DNA of 64,000 nt from Burhinus oedicnemus. Lineage: Eukaryota > Chordata > Aves > Charadriiformes > Burhinidae. The position numbers were made by a program, and so were the translations under genes. Shown here piece by piece: positions 1 through 11,750 of the stretch. The number at the start of each line of letters is the position of its first letter. Position 1 is the stretch's first letter. The stretch is taken from positions 1,543,983 to 1,607,982 of the forward strand of contig VFFE01007255.1 in assembly GCA_008921705.1 (NCBI GenBank), in the 5' to 3' direction. The notes beneath the pieces are model-generated. The model had not been told where the DNA came from and searched no databases. It saw only the letters and a list, made by a program, of their open reading frames with translations.

Positions 1-9
1 TATATTAAC

Positions 10-10
<1 letters not shown>

Positions 11-40
<30 letters not shown>
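11..40. repeat. Poly(A) run of 30 bases at the window edge
   Basis: Thirty uninterrupted A residues follow ttaacc. A run this long is either a simple repeat or the 3' tail of a retroposed sequence. If it is a tail, the body would lie on the plus strand to the left, outside this window. No element body is visible to the right, where ordinary unique sequence begins. Confidence 0.9.
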
Positions 41-43
<3 letters not shown>

Positions 44-2425
44 TTGTAAGTAATACTTCTTCTAACCCTGGGCTTTCAGATAAGCTGAAAGTTCCTCACA
101 GCAGAAACCTGCTCTGTAGAATCAGATACGAGAAGCTCTTTTCTTGCTACTGTAAGTTGGCCCCTTTGTGTGCCAGCTTTATTTTCCCAGGTGTCATCTG
201 CCTCCACAGATGTGCATCATTAAGATCAGAACAACCAAAAGCAGTATTTCTATCTAATTAAACATTTTTATGTTGTAAAGTAGGTATGGTACGAAAGCCA
301 TTAAATGCCTCCCGTCAGGATCTTAGCAGCCATCAAACTCAATATGGCGTTCTTAGGAAGCCCAGATTCAGGACTTACATGTAACGGTGATGGGTGCTAC
401 AGAAAAATTTAAGAGCCATTAGCAGGGGGGGCTTAGATATAATAGTTACATCTTGCATCTGCGAATGCTTTTGTGATCAGCTGAGGGAACGCATCCCACA
501 GAGAAGTCCATAAAAACTGAACATTTCACTAATGATGTTTCTATATATTTTTTGTGTACAACTTAAAAAAAGAACAGTTTTATGCCCTTTAATTAGGGAT
601 GATGTATTAGAGTAAATCAAAAAAGAAAACAAGAAAAAGGAAAACAATCAGATGAAGGAATAATTTATATATTCAGTTGAACATACCTGTATTCTAAGAA
701 TGTGTTTGAATGCACAGTTTCAACAATGAATTCAGAATACTATCAACTTTTTCATCACTAGCATCCTTTCATAACGTATGACACCAGTATGCCCCTAGAA
801 TGAAAAAGAGAGCATTTTTTCTTTACTACTCTCAATGAATCCTACTCAGTTTTGTTTCTTAGGATAACAAGGAAAGTTTGGGTGAGGGTGAGGTTAGGGT
901 GACAGATACACATCTTTCCGTTTCAAGTGGATACATTCACATTGATGTATATGATAAAGCTGCATTTCGAAGCACAGAAATTCATACTTTCTACCTAGCA
1001 ATCATCTTTACTGGAGTTTAGTGCTTTCTCCCCAAAGTACAAGAAGCAGACAAAGTAACTATGAAAATATGAATTCCCTGTAAAAGGATAATGATACTTC
1101 AGTCAAATTAACTTCTGGTATTTACAAAATTTCAAAGACAGTTATACCTAATTATGTACAAGTTAAACATGTAAAATGGAAAGCCAGGAGTCGTGTTGTA
1201 TGCCACAAATAGTACAGTAGAGCTATACGAAAGAAACAATTTTCCTGATGGAAAAAATACTACATTCTAAAGGTCTAAGGTGGGGGGAAAACAGCAGGGT
1301 AGAAAGCACAGAGAAAAAACATAAAACAAAACAATTGCAAGTAAGTAAGAGAGACAACATAATGAAATACCATCTCTTCTCCTGACACTGAAGCAAAAGT
1401 AACCAGAAGTGGGATAAAACTAATTTCCAAAGCTATTTTTCCTAAATAAATCTTTCTTTTTTAATTAATCATATTGTTGCAGAAATGTCTCTTTCCTCAT
1501 AAAACCATTTAGGATTTTGTCAAAACAGAATCTCTGTAAGTATCTTTTTGACAATCCCTTCCTTCCTTCAAAAAAGAGTAGATGCAAACTTCATACTTTT
1601 CTTTCAGCCACACTTTAAAATTCACTAGTGTTCCTGAACGTATGGATATGTCCAACTGCAAAAACCAAGAGAAGTCCTTTCAGAACAGAAAGATCCAAAG
1701 CTGATAAGCAAAAAAACCCCAAAGTCTCAAAGAGAATACCTGAAATACCACTAATTTGTAGCAAGAATTGCATACAGAGGCTCTGATTCTTAAAGACTTT
1801 GCTGTGTCAAAACTAGGTTTAATTGCTTAGTTGAACTGAGGGCAGAAGAGCTACCGAGGAACTGCAAAGCTACAGAGCACAGCAAACGAGATATCATGCT
1901 TCTTAGTTCTACAGAGTGAGAAGTACATTTGATGGGGAAGTATTTCCTCGTTCATGAAATCCCCACAGCTGCATTTTGTCATGCAGTGACTCCGCCGGTG
2001 CCAGCCTTGATTTGGCTCTTGCAAACAGAGAAGGATGCCTGCCAGGACTCATTACTTCATGTTATTCTGTCCCCCTTTTTACTACATACCTAACAGATAT
2101 CATCCCCTTTTGGAGCTTTATCTAGCTCACCATTTCACATTTAAGAAGCCTGCCAGTGATTTTAAAACATTGTTCTATCACTAAAGACAGCAGAGCAAAG
2201 CATGCTCCATGCCTCATCCTGACAAGAGACACAGCTTTACGCGGGCTGCAAATATTCTCCACTCCGCCTCTGGAAAAACAAATTAGTTGCATGGGCAATA
2301 GATCATGAGTGGCTCATTTGGTGTTTACTTACAGTTTCTGTGCCTGCTAACACACTTGGTGACCTGCTGTTAACTCTTCACCTCTGTCTTAGTAGCCACT
2401 CTGCACTCAGGCACTCAATTCTCTG
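41..2425. other. Unique A+T-rich DNA, no gene seen
   Basis: No long open frame, no recognisable repeat and no CpG-rich stretch. Short A runs and A/G-rich words are scattered through it (for example around 620-650 and 1310-1350). One short telomere-like phrase at about 878-902 contains a single ttaggg and is not a telomeric array. Best read as intronic or intergenic background. Confidence 0.6.
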
Positions 2426-2463
2426 GTTTTTTGTTTTTTTTTTGTTTTGTTTTGTTTTTTTTA
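2426..2463. repeat. T-rich low-complexity tract with G spacers
   Basis: A run of T broken by single G residues (tttttgttttg type). It creates the hydrophobic start of a spurious 80-codon frame. It is one of about eight G/T or A/C tracts in this window. Confidence 0.85.
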
Positions 2464-3199
2464 ACTCTGTTCCCAGTGGCCCTGACCCAGGGCAGGGGCT
2501 GGGGCCAGAGCCCTGAAGTGCTGTCATGTTTCTGTCAAGTCAGGAACATCTTTCTTACACATAGAGTAACTTCTTTCCATACAGGAGCACCAAACTACCA
2601 TACTCTTGTCTTCTCCAAGGTCTATCACCCATTTGACCAAATATATTCCCTCTTAATAAACTCATTTCCATAAATAACAATTTTTAATCTACTTAAAAAA
2701 GGCCTCATCTTAAACTTCCTAAGTATTGTCAAAGTTGTTCAACCACTATGGTAGCATCATGGCCCTAATTTAAACATAAACCTGCAACTGAAATGTCTGG
2801 AGTATTTGATACTACATCAGCTAATAGGACCAGGTCACATTCTGTCCCTGCCTTATCTTGCTGGGCCAGGCACTTCACAAAGAAATTTAAGGCAGGACTG
2901 ACAATTTTAAGCCTCTAAATAATATAATCCATCAATGCCTAGAACTGCAGGATAAAAAAAAATATTAAAATCTTGACAAATTAATTGAATTAGTTAACTT
3001 AATTTATAAGGAACTCCATGACCTTCTCAAGCAAAGCTCCTCTGGAAGTCAACTGATCACAGGATGTCCTGTTCTGAATGTCTACTGCTTTCATTGAGTT
3101 TGGCTGGTGATGGAGCTGCCACAAAGGCAAGCTGGGTAAACATACTGACAAAGAGGGATATCTCCTTAGCTGGAGTCCTGAGACATCCCTGATAAGCTG
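2464..3199. other. Unique DNA, nothing recognised
   Basis: Mixed-composition sequence without repeats that I can name. The minus-strand frames near 2999-3307 overlap one another in two frames and show no known motif, so I treat them as chance. Confidence 0.5.
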
Positions 3200-3560
3200 C
3201 CTTCCTTGGTAGGGAGTAGCTGGCAGGACAAAGAAACCTTGTTGGGTGCAAGACAAAGAAACTGCGATAACAAACTGACTTTCAATGAAAACAGGCACCA
3301 GCAACAACTACTCCAGGAACTAATGCCTTAATGCCCCCTTATATATCTTTACCAGCATAAATAGTAAGTCCCTACCTGCCAAAAATTAGCTTCTCTGCCA
3401 AAGCATCTCTGCAGGAGCTCTCCGCACACACCCGACCTGGGCCGACCGAATCCGGCCCTTTGAAATGAGACTTCTTTCATCATCAATTAATCCCACTCCT
3501 GGGAGTGGTTTAGTAAGTGTCACACCACTCACACCTCACATAATAGGTTTATGGGCGCGT
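3200..3560. mobile_element. Possible degraded LTR-like block (tentative)
   Basis: This block is less A+T-rich than its flanks and has a few CpG sites (about 3425-3460 and 3553-3560). A TATA-like ttatatat lies at 3339-3346. About 100 bases downstream is a C-rich, CpG-containing piece, followed by a short inverted repeat (actcctgggagt) at about 3496-3507. A promoter-like box inside a compositionally distinct few hundred bases is what a solitary endogenous-retrovirus LTR would look like. I cannot place TG/CA ends, a polyadenylation signal or target-site duplications, so an ordinary unique sequence is equally possible. Confidence 0.2.
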
Positions 3561-3577
3561 GCACAGGTAAGGGTCAA

Positions 3578-3690
3578 TAAGTATATAGTACTTCACTAGC
3601 TAGAGTTCTGTAATAACTTATAATATGCGTACATTTGCTTTACTAGTGTAATATATAGACACTTGCTTTCCTAGTGGTGTAGTGAGTTGC
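3578..3690. repeat. Degenerate short tandem repeat, period about 28
   Basis: The phrase acatttgctttactagtgta at 3631-3650 recurs in altered form as acacttgctttcctagtggt at 3659-3678, 28 bases later. A weaker third relative, agtacttcactagctag, lies near 3587. This looks like a short imperfect tandem duplication. Confidence 0.5.
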
Positions 3691-3871
3691 AGCGTGCATG
3701 TGTGTATATATACATATATTTATTTTTACTAATACTAGGGTTGTAGAAATTTCTAATAAAGAAATTCCCAGAAACCTCTATGTCCATGACCATGACCGCT
3801 ACAGCTGGGCAGTAACCCTAAATAAAAACCTGGGACTATTGTAGCTAGGACTTACCCAACAAGTAGAAGAA

Positions 3872-6574
3872 AAAGGGTGAGGGTTTTTTGGGGTGTTTAG
3901 ATACCTGGAATATACTGCAAAACAATTACTTGTTGACCTCTACAGAAAAAACGTTAGACTAGTCGTTCTACCTACCAACAATTTATTTCAGATCTGTATG
4001 CCAGGTTAATTATGAGCTAATATATTTATACAAAAATCAAGAAAGAAAGTGAGGGGTCCAACCGCAAAAGAAAAAGCATATCTCATCATTTTTTTCTGTA
4101 CATATATTACTCTTTCACTGTCAGTTGCATCTCAATAGACATCTATCAGAGAAGAGTTGTCTAAACTTACTGAAGCAGCTAATTTTTATCTCGGTGATAC
4201 GTTCCCACAGGCCCATTATGATGGAAGATAAGGTTATCGGGGAGACTGAGCTACACTACAGTAAAGATTAAAGAAATAAAAGATTAAAAAGTCTGTACTG
4301 CAAAACTAGAGAGTAAGACAGCTTAAAACTCCAAACTTGATAGGACCTTTTTTTCCATAAAAGCAGAAACAGACTCTTTGGAATTCTGTTTGACCTGACC
4401 CTTTGAGGTGACCAACTATTTAATAAAGGCATATATGAATGCAGATAGTAACAGGCTGTAGAGATACATCTGTTGACTATTTGCCAATAAGAATGCACAT
4501 ACCAGAAAAGAAAAAAAAAGAAAAAAGACTATAAATAGCTAGAGGGATGAAACTTGAATCAGCCACCAAAATGAAATGATACACACATGCCGTTGGCTGT
4601 TTCTACTGTTTGCTACGCATAATCTTGCCCTTGGTTTACCCTCAGCATCTGACATGCCGGAACTCAGCAGGACTAATAAAACCGAATGTTTCCCCTCCAC
4701 TGAAAGGCTTTATCTCACCACATACTGTTAGCAAACAAGTTTCGACTTGAGAAGCCCACCCATTCGCGTGACAGCAAATGAGAGAAAACAAAGGTGTGTC
4801 ACTGTAGCAGGAGTGATGCCCAATATTATCAAAAAAGGACTGGAATTGAGCTTTATCATTTTGAGGACTATGCATCATGTTACGATAGCTAAGCTGATTA
4901 TTTTCAAGGTAATAGACTAATCAAAATTCCATAATCAGAGTCATAATTCCATAATCAAATGTGCTACACTTTTGAAGAATTAAAAGAACATAAAAATACT
5001 CTCACTTTATTATATTGACATCTTACAAGCCATTAAAATAAAAGGACTATTTACCTTTTAATGTATCATTCTTATTATGACATCTTACTGCTTAGATTTT
5101 CTAGATGTTTGTTCTTAAAATTTTCATTAAGTTTCTTTTCTAAAAAAAAGTTTTAACCTTAAAACTCTTTGACTAAAAACATTGTGTAGCACCAGAGGGA
5201 ACTTCACCTGCACTGTGCTTCCACTTTGTAGAAAAATATTTGATATTGAAATTTTATATTGAAACCTGGTAGGGAAAGATAAAGCAAATATACGTATACC
5301 CCAGTTAGCTCTATGTATCATCCACTTAGTCTTACTAAAGGTTGTTTAGATGAGCACTTTTCCATTATAGCAGTAGGTAAAGAAATTTCATTCCCCCAGC
5401 TTATTCCCCTCTACCAAAAATACTAAAATTCTTCTTTTAAAACTCTTAATGCACTGGAAAAAATGACAATACAGTTTACTGAGGAATTATTTAATAAATT
5501 GACTTAGAAAAAAAAATAGGAACATCAGCAAGTACACGGAATCCAGTTTTACACGACACACTACCAGACAAATACCAGAGGTTCTTGTTTATAGAGGTGT
5601 AACTGTTTGACTTGTAATGACACCTGTAGGTTGGGTGGTATTAAAATTCTGATTTAAGATTTTTTTATTTTTTTTTTTCATTTAACATACACATGACTGC
5701 TAAGCCAATAAATTTAGTGCTACATCAACCTACATCTTCCGCATTAAGGCACATACATTTCCCCTACTTTTACAATATATTTATCTCTTTCTTTAATGTT
5801 TGTATGAGTATTCATGACCTAGACCAGTAAATTATTCACAATATACTGCAAGACGTGTCTTCACAGGCTCTAGCCTGCTCCAGTATTCCACTGGACATAA
5901 AAATTTGATGTGCAAGTAATGGTGCAAAAGGGGAAAATGCTTCAGAATACGCTAGAGGTAACAAACAAAAAAGGTTATTGAGTGACTATGCTGAAGTGAC
6001 CCTCAGGCAAAATGACAAGCCAGTAAATTACTTCAGTATTTTCCCCTCCATGAGCCAATAACAGCTAAGGAGTTACTGTTAGCCAAAAATAGGACAAAAA
6101 GTCCATGCAGGAGAAAGTCTAGTTTTATCTGCCTCTGGGACAGAAAGTATGAAGATATTTGCAAGTAATTTGCAATGTGCCTCTGATGTGTTTTTCCCCC
6201 TCATATTTTGATTTTCAGGCAACAAGTCTTTTGGGACAAGTCCAAGTATGGCTTATGATTGTGTCCTAAGAGCTCTAAATAAGTTAAGGAGCAAGATAGG
6301 CTAATTGTAAGGAAAGACAAATCAATTAAAGGCTTAATTACATAAACCTTTTACCAGTAATCAGCATCTGTTAGATGTTTATAGAGAAAGTAAGAATATT
6401 TGACTTTGCTTCCAACTTGCAAAGTAGCCTCAGACAGGCAGTCACCATACAAACAAGTTTGGGAATACTGGTAAAAATAAAATTTACAGTAAGTCATTCA
6501 AAAGATTTTTGAAAAGAAGATAATTTTTAAAGCCAAACACATTTTGTGAAGAGTTTTTAACTAAAATAATTATT
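3872..6574. other. Unique A+T-rich DNA, no gene seen
   Basis: No element or coding signal is recognised. Several minus-strand frames of 60-80 codons occur (for example near 4268-4498 and 4642-4878) but have no family motifs and lie in A+T-rich sequence. T-rich stretches occur near 5660-5682. Confidence 0.55.
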
Positions 6575-6645
6575 TGATCTGAAGTCTGTTGAAGCCCACG
6601 CAAAAAATCTCATTGACTCCAAAGGAGTTTGGATCCAGCCCTAAG
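6575..6645 (+). repeat. Ancient amniote palindromic repeat fragment
   Basis: The stretch carries the phrase order gaagtctgttgaag, then cattgactccaaaggagttt, then ggatccagccctaa. From memory, this resembles a decayed form of an old dispersed repeat in birds, turtles and crocodilians, in which a tcaatggga-like arm faces its complement and is followed by a gga-tc-cagccc end. I cannot name the family with certainty. Confidence 0.4.
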
Positions 6646-9484
6646 TGAACAATATTCTTCTTTTTCTATAGATTATGGAATTATAGATAGAGAAAACCTT
6701 CACTAGAAAGACATGTTGGTTATTTCTTTCCATTGCAGGACTGTTATCTAGCCCGAAAACATCATTTTCAACTGCACCAGAGCTATTTAAGGAGTTCACT
6801 TCTCAAAGAAACATACATTTCTAACTCATCTAGTCATGTCTAAAAATTTCATGTAACTACAGATTCTCAAAAGGCATAAAAAGGACTTTAGAATTTGAAT
6901 CCTCTAATAGTGTACTTTTGTGTATTGCTCTGCTTTTCTAAAAGTTGATACCCCAAATTAGCTGACAAACACCGTACTCTGCAGTTCTGTCACGTGGACT
7001 GTTTTCTTTTTGTCTATTTTGTCATAAAGAGCTCTTTTAAATAAAACACAGTTACAGTTCTTATAACAAGACATATGAGTTGACAGCTTTTAGTTTCGTT
7101 TAAAGGAAATACTTGAGCTGAGCAAATAATTCCTTTGTGAATAATTTGATGAATTTTACTATTTCCCTGTTTACAAATTGTTTGTATAAATGGTACAGCC
7201 ACAGGAAAAAACCCACTACTGCAGTGGGAATAGGTAGAGATTCCTAAAATATTGCAGAATAAAATAATTCCTGTAAGTTCTTTAAATCATCCTATAGACT
7301 TTTCTAGCTGGAATATGGTTCCTGTACATATGTCTTCCTTGACTGAAGATAATAAGTATTAAAGACTTACTCTCTAGGAAAAAAATATGAAAAAAAAATT
7401 GCATTGTCAAGCACAACTGCAATTTTCTCTCTTCTTCATTTAACATATCATGGCATGACAGAGCTTGAGCTGATGTGGTCACCTTAAGACTCAAGTAACA
7501 TTGCAGTGGTGATTCAACAAAGGAAAAACAAAGCTAGTTTTCCTCCACATGTCATGATGCTTTAAACATCATGTATTATGCAGCGGACTTCGTATGATCA
7601 GTTATCAGGTTGGGAAGTCTTTAGCTATGGTTTTGATCTCCACTTTATTAAGGACTTTTCTATATTTGCAAGTTACAAAGTTAAAAAGAATATCGACAAT
7701 ACTTTAGTATAAAAACAGCTAATCCAAAAACAAAGAAATAAAAAAAAGAAAGAAAGAGGAGCAGAGTAACTTTCTCTACCAACTAAGGATTGCATTGGTA
7801 CACACAGTGAAGAATTTGCTGGGAGTCTCCACGGTCTGCATTTCTGCATTTTGCTGCCCCTCTTAATTTCTGTCCTATGCACTGCTCCCTTCTTTCAGCA
7901 TTTGATATTAAGTTTTTGGTCATGTTAAAAATAAGCTTGTTAAGCTGCCTGGATAGGTGATAGGTCCTTCACTCTTAAAAACCTCATCCATTCTCCTTCT
8001 GAGGACCCTTGGTTTATCAGGGAAAATACCTACTTTGTACTATATATAAAAACAAGCAAAAAGCTGAACAATAAATCTTGGATGTTGAATAGCATAACAG
8101 CAAGTAAATAGAGGTACATTTATGGTTTAAAAAAAAAAAAAAGTATCTCCTTTCTACTCAACAGGCAACAGAAGTTTTCCTGAACATATATGATAGCATA
8201 CCACAGAGAAAGAATATGGCCTTGAAGGAAAAATGCTGTCAAAAAGGTATTCTGCTATCCAAGTGATCAAAGACTTAACAGGATATAGAGGTTTAAGTGT
8301 GCTGAAAGAAACAGCAGATCATGATATTCTTTCAGATAGAGAACAGAGGAGAATCTATAATAAGGATTGTTTTGTGGCATTAAATATTATAAAAAATTGA
8401 CAAAATACAATTCCCTGAGGACGGTCAGTAAATTGATCCAGTTAGCACTATAAGAGTGTTTTAGTGATGATGGTGACGACAAGATTCTGGGCGTTCTCGG
8501 ATAAACAGATACAAGGTGAAACGATGCTGCATTTGAAGGCAGAGGAAGTTTTGTCATTGGCTGCAAGGAGCTAGGAATTCACTCAGGAAATCTCGCAACC
8601 AAACTTCAAATACGAAATAAATCTGACTCTTCTTTTAGAGCAGTTTAATGTCACTGCAATTTCACTTACTTCAGTTATCCCAATTTACACCACTCTACCC
8701 AAGAAAAAAAAAATTATGACTCAACCCATAACAGGCTGTACCTAATCCCTGTGCAGCACCTTATGGTACCCGTGAGGTCTTCCTAAGTGGCATCAAGGGA
8801 TGTTTTACTTGCCATCCCTAGAAAAAATGCCATAGCTGCCTACCCTCAAGTATACTTGTGTGATTTAATTAACAAAAAGATGTTAATTATGATTCTCGTT
8901 ACCACAAGGTAACATTATACAGCTCCTGAAAATACAACTTTAGTGAAAACAAATGCATCTCAAAAGCCTTCCACAAAGCTAATATATTAAAAGTAGATAC
9001 TTCTGGAAAGCTACAGTAGTTTACTGTTCTCTCTTTAATTTAGTCCTGCTGGGCTGATACACTGGATATCTATGATTAGCTGGTGTTATAATTAAGGAGG
9101 CAATGTGATCTGAATGAAAATTCCAGCAGCATAGTCCAAATCCTAGATGTACGCAGATTTCTAGCATTATCCTAGAAAGTCTTAGCTGCTTCTCCTCAAC
9201 TTTTCCTATCTGTGAAGATAATATTTTATTTACTTTACAAGAATATTATGCAACACAACTAATGTCCACAGGATCTCTGCCTGAGGCAAAAGTATTACAA
9301 ACATGCACATCTTATTTAAGAAGGAACTGAGCCTTTTAAAAGAAAAATTTCAGACAACTTTCACCCCAAAGTCTCTTAGTCTGATATGAAAAAGGTACCT
9401 GGCATAGAAGCAATTTGAGATTCACAGAGCAGACAGATCGATGCCACAGGGGTGATCAAGACTCCCCCAACACGGGCACACTTT
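6646..9484. other. Unique DNA with purine-rich patch, no gene seen
   Basis: No coding exon is recognised. An A/G-rich patch lies at about 7726-7766 and a 13-base A run near 8129-8141. The minus-strand frame at 7673-7882 is an artefact of the purine patch. A faint palindromic-repeat relative (ttacttcagttatcccaatt) occurs near 8667. Nothing else stands out. Confidence 0.5.
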
Positions 9485-9660
9485 ATATGTTAATAACTGG
9501 AAGACAAGTCATGAAGTAGAGGAAGGAAATTTGCTGATGATGCAAAAGTGGAACCAAATGTGGGTAAGGGAATGGCTGAAGTTAGAACAGAGCCAAAATC
9601 AGTAATATTTAGAGAAACTTAGGACCAGTGGTTCTGCAAATTTAATGTAGAAATCCTGGA
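9485..9660 (+). mobile_element. Old CR1-type LINE, fragment of the reverse transcriptase region
   Basis: The string aatttgctgatgatgcaaaa at 9528-9547 encodes a degraded F-A-D-D-A-K, the catalytic-box neighbourhood of CR1-family reverse transcriptases (usually F-A-D-D-T-K). It is preceded by a piece reading like I-N-N-W-K-T and followed about 90 bases later by gcaaatttaatgtagaaa, which resembles the CR1 segment encoding K-F-N-V. No frame stays open, so it is a dead copy. The correct order of several landmarks supports the call; heavy decay keeps it uncertain. Confidence 0.5.
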
Positions 9661-10469
9661 GATAACAAGGTCACAGAGAGAACTACAGGAACTTTAAGTC
9701 AGATGCTGCAAAACTGAAACAGAAGATAAATTTTACACTAGGAGCTATGTGAACAAAATCCCTAAACCTGCCATACTGAGATCATAATGGTGCTTATTCT
9801 TATTCACAGCTGGTCCTTCCTATTCTCCTTCCTTTGTAAAAAGATTTGAGTATAGATGTGAATGTTATGGGTCCTTATTCTACCCACCCTTAAACCACTC
9901 AGGCCATGTACAGGGGCTTCATGCCAATCGGAACTAGTAGCTCAGACTTCTTTTTGAATATGAGCATCTGTAATGACAAAGTCAGTGGAGTTGTTGAAGA
10001 GCTGCAATAAGCCCAGTGGCTTCGCTGGGAATTTTGAATGAGAAGAAATTGCGGGTTTCAGCCTGGAAGATTAGAAGATTTGAGGCTGTAGAGTTCCAGT
10101 TGATGCACAAATATGTTTTTATCACTTTTTACATACCACTTTGCCTTCTGCTTCCAAATTGCTGCATTGTGAAGAGTAGCAACGCTAATTATCTTGACGC
10201 CCCTACTCGTATTGGACAGCACTTATTTGTACGATAAGTACTGCTGAACTGCGTGTGGATAAGAATCAGTATGGTTCTCTAAATCACTAGGACACATGCA
10301 ACCACGACCTGCCTTATGGATGGGTCAGACACTGAACCCAAACAGGGAAGAATCTAGGTCTTCTCAGAAGACTAATCTGAAAGGCAACCTAATCCTAAGA
10401 AACAACGAAATGCAGTTTCACACTTTGTACTAGAGGTACACAGGTTTTCCAGATAAGAAATTCACTCTT
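9661..10469. other. Unique DNA, no gene seen
   Basis: A 73-codon plus-strand frame at 10016-10237 has no recognised motif. The left part may hold more unrecognisable LINE remains. No other signal. Confidence 0.5.
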
Positions 10470-10535
10470 AAGGAAAATCAATGGGACTCACGGTCCTAAG
10501 TCACTTAGGCACTTTTCAATATTTATCCTAGGTCT
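10470..10535 (+). repeat. Ancient palindromic repeat with cctaagt/acttagg core
   Basis: An exact 15-base dyad, cctaagtcacttagg, sits at 10495-10509. It is preceded by aaaatcaatgggact and followed by cacttttcaatatttatcc. From memory, this order is typical of an old, very abundant non-autonomous repeat in turtles and crocodilians. The palindromic core is visible directly; the family assignment is from recall. Confidence 0.5.
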
Positions 10536-10578
10536 ACTCCCGCTTGGATATGATTTTCATAATTACCTGCTCTGTTGG

Positions 10579-10647
10579 CCTCACTCTGCTCCTGCTGAAA
10601 CCCCCTGCTGTTTTCCACTGACTTCAGGAGGAACAGAGTTGGATCAC
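10579..10647 (+). repeat. Ancient palindromic repeat with both arms preserved
   Basis: Two arms can be read: ctctgctcctgctgaa at 10584-10599 and ttcaggaggaacagag at 10623-10638. The reverse complement of the second matches the first at 14 of 16 positions, with a 23-base spacer. The gacttcaggagg and ttggatca words fit the same old amniote repeat group seen at 6575 and 20311. It lies only about 45 bases from the previous palindromic element. Confidence 0.55.
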
Positions 10648-11664
10648 TGCTGAAGTCTAACAAATTCCAACCTTACTGCATACAACTTTTGAAATTAAAA
10701 TATTCACAGTGTAAGTCTATTGAGACCGGTAGAAAACTATAATACAATATTCTTCTTAAGGACTCTGAATTTCTTTTAGAGACTGTGCAAAGAGGGGCAG
10801 TTTTCTGTTCTTACAGCCCCTACAAAATTAAATACTTTGCAAACCCAGAAAATATTCTAAAATGTATATCGAGCTAATATTTTCAGCAAATATAGGTCAA
10901 TCTTTCACACCAGTAATATTAGTTATGCAAGACAGACGAATACAAAAACACAGGTAAAGAATAAAGAAATACAGATATTATGCAAATAACAATTTTCCCC
11001 AAAATGTGATAACAAGGACTACTCAAACCTAACCTGAAGCCATATTAATCCACTCTTCATAAAAAACTGATGAAATAAATAGAATAAAAATGATAACAAT
11101 GATAGTCTCATTAGCAGACCTGAGTAGCAAATTATGCAACCTTTCATGCTGAATTAATCTCCCCTTCCCCCATTCATTTATACCTCCTGCTGAGAGGGGG
11201 GAAAAAAAAAATAAAAATTCTGTTTGAGGCAGACTGATTGTATTAACCTTCTTCCGGTTAAATTAAACCTATTGTAAAACTAAATTGGCAAACTTCAGGT
11301 CATCCAGGCATGACGACCACAGATAAACACCTACTCGGGGTGGGGAGGGGGGGATGTTCTCATGTGTTTCAAGCTATGAAAGGCTAAAGTTGATAAAAAA
11401 AAATATGTAAATAATGCTAAAAAAGAGACTCCAGATATTCAAAGAGTAAACACACAATAATAAAAGACTTCAGTTAAGGCCAGAAAATTTCAGGAACTGG
11501 GACTCTCCAACTGAAAGAGAGAGTGCAGGCTACACATACCTCTTCATACATTCTGCTCAGGAGCTTCTCAGCACATGGGGAGCGGTGTGTACAATCCCCA
11601 GGGATCAAAGAAACAGCCTTCCTGGGAGTTCACATTACTCCCTGTTTCTACACATGGTGTTTTC
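10648..11664. other. Unique A+T-rich DNA, no gene seen
   Basis: Unremarkable sequence with short A and G runs (an A run near 11202-11211, a G-rich patch near 11338-11353). Two overlapping plus-strand frames beginning at 11523 and 11575 run into the G/T tract that follows and owe their length to it. Confidence 0.5.
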
Positions 11665-11750
11665 GATTTTGTGGTTTGTTTTTTGTTGGTTTGGTTTGGT
11701 TTTTTTTGGGGGGGTGGGGTAATTTGCTTGTTTCATTGTTGTTTTTCAAA
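11665..11750. repeat. G/T-rich low-complexity tract
   Basis: A continuous stretch of T and G on the plus strand, including a run of G near 11708-11719. Almost no A or C occurs through about 11719. Confidence 0.85.

Noticed and set aside
878..902. Telomere-like gggtgagggtgaggttaggg
   Set aside because: Only one true ttaggg unit and no array; likely chance in a G/T-rich patch.
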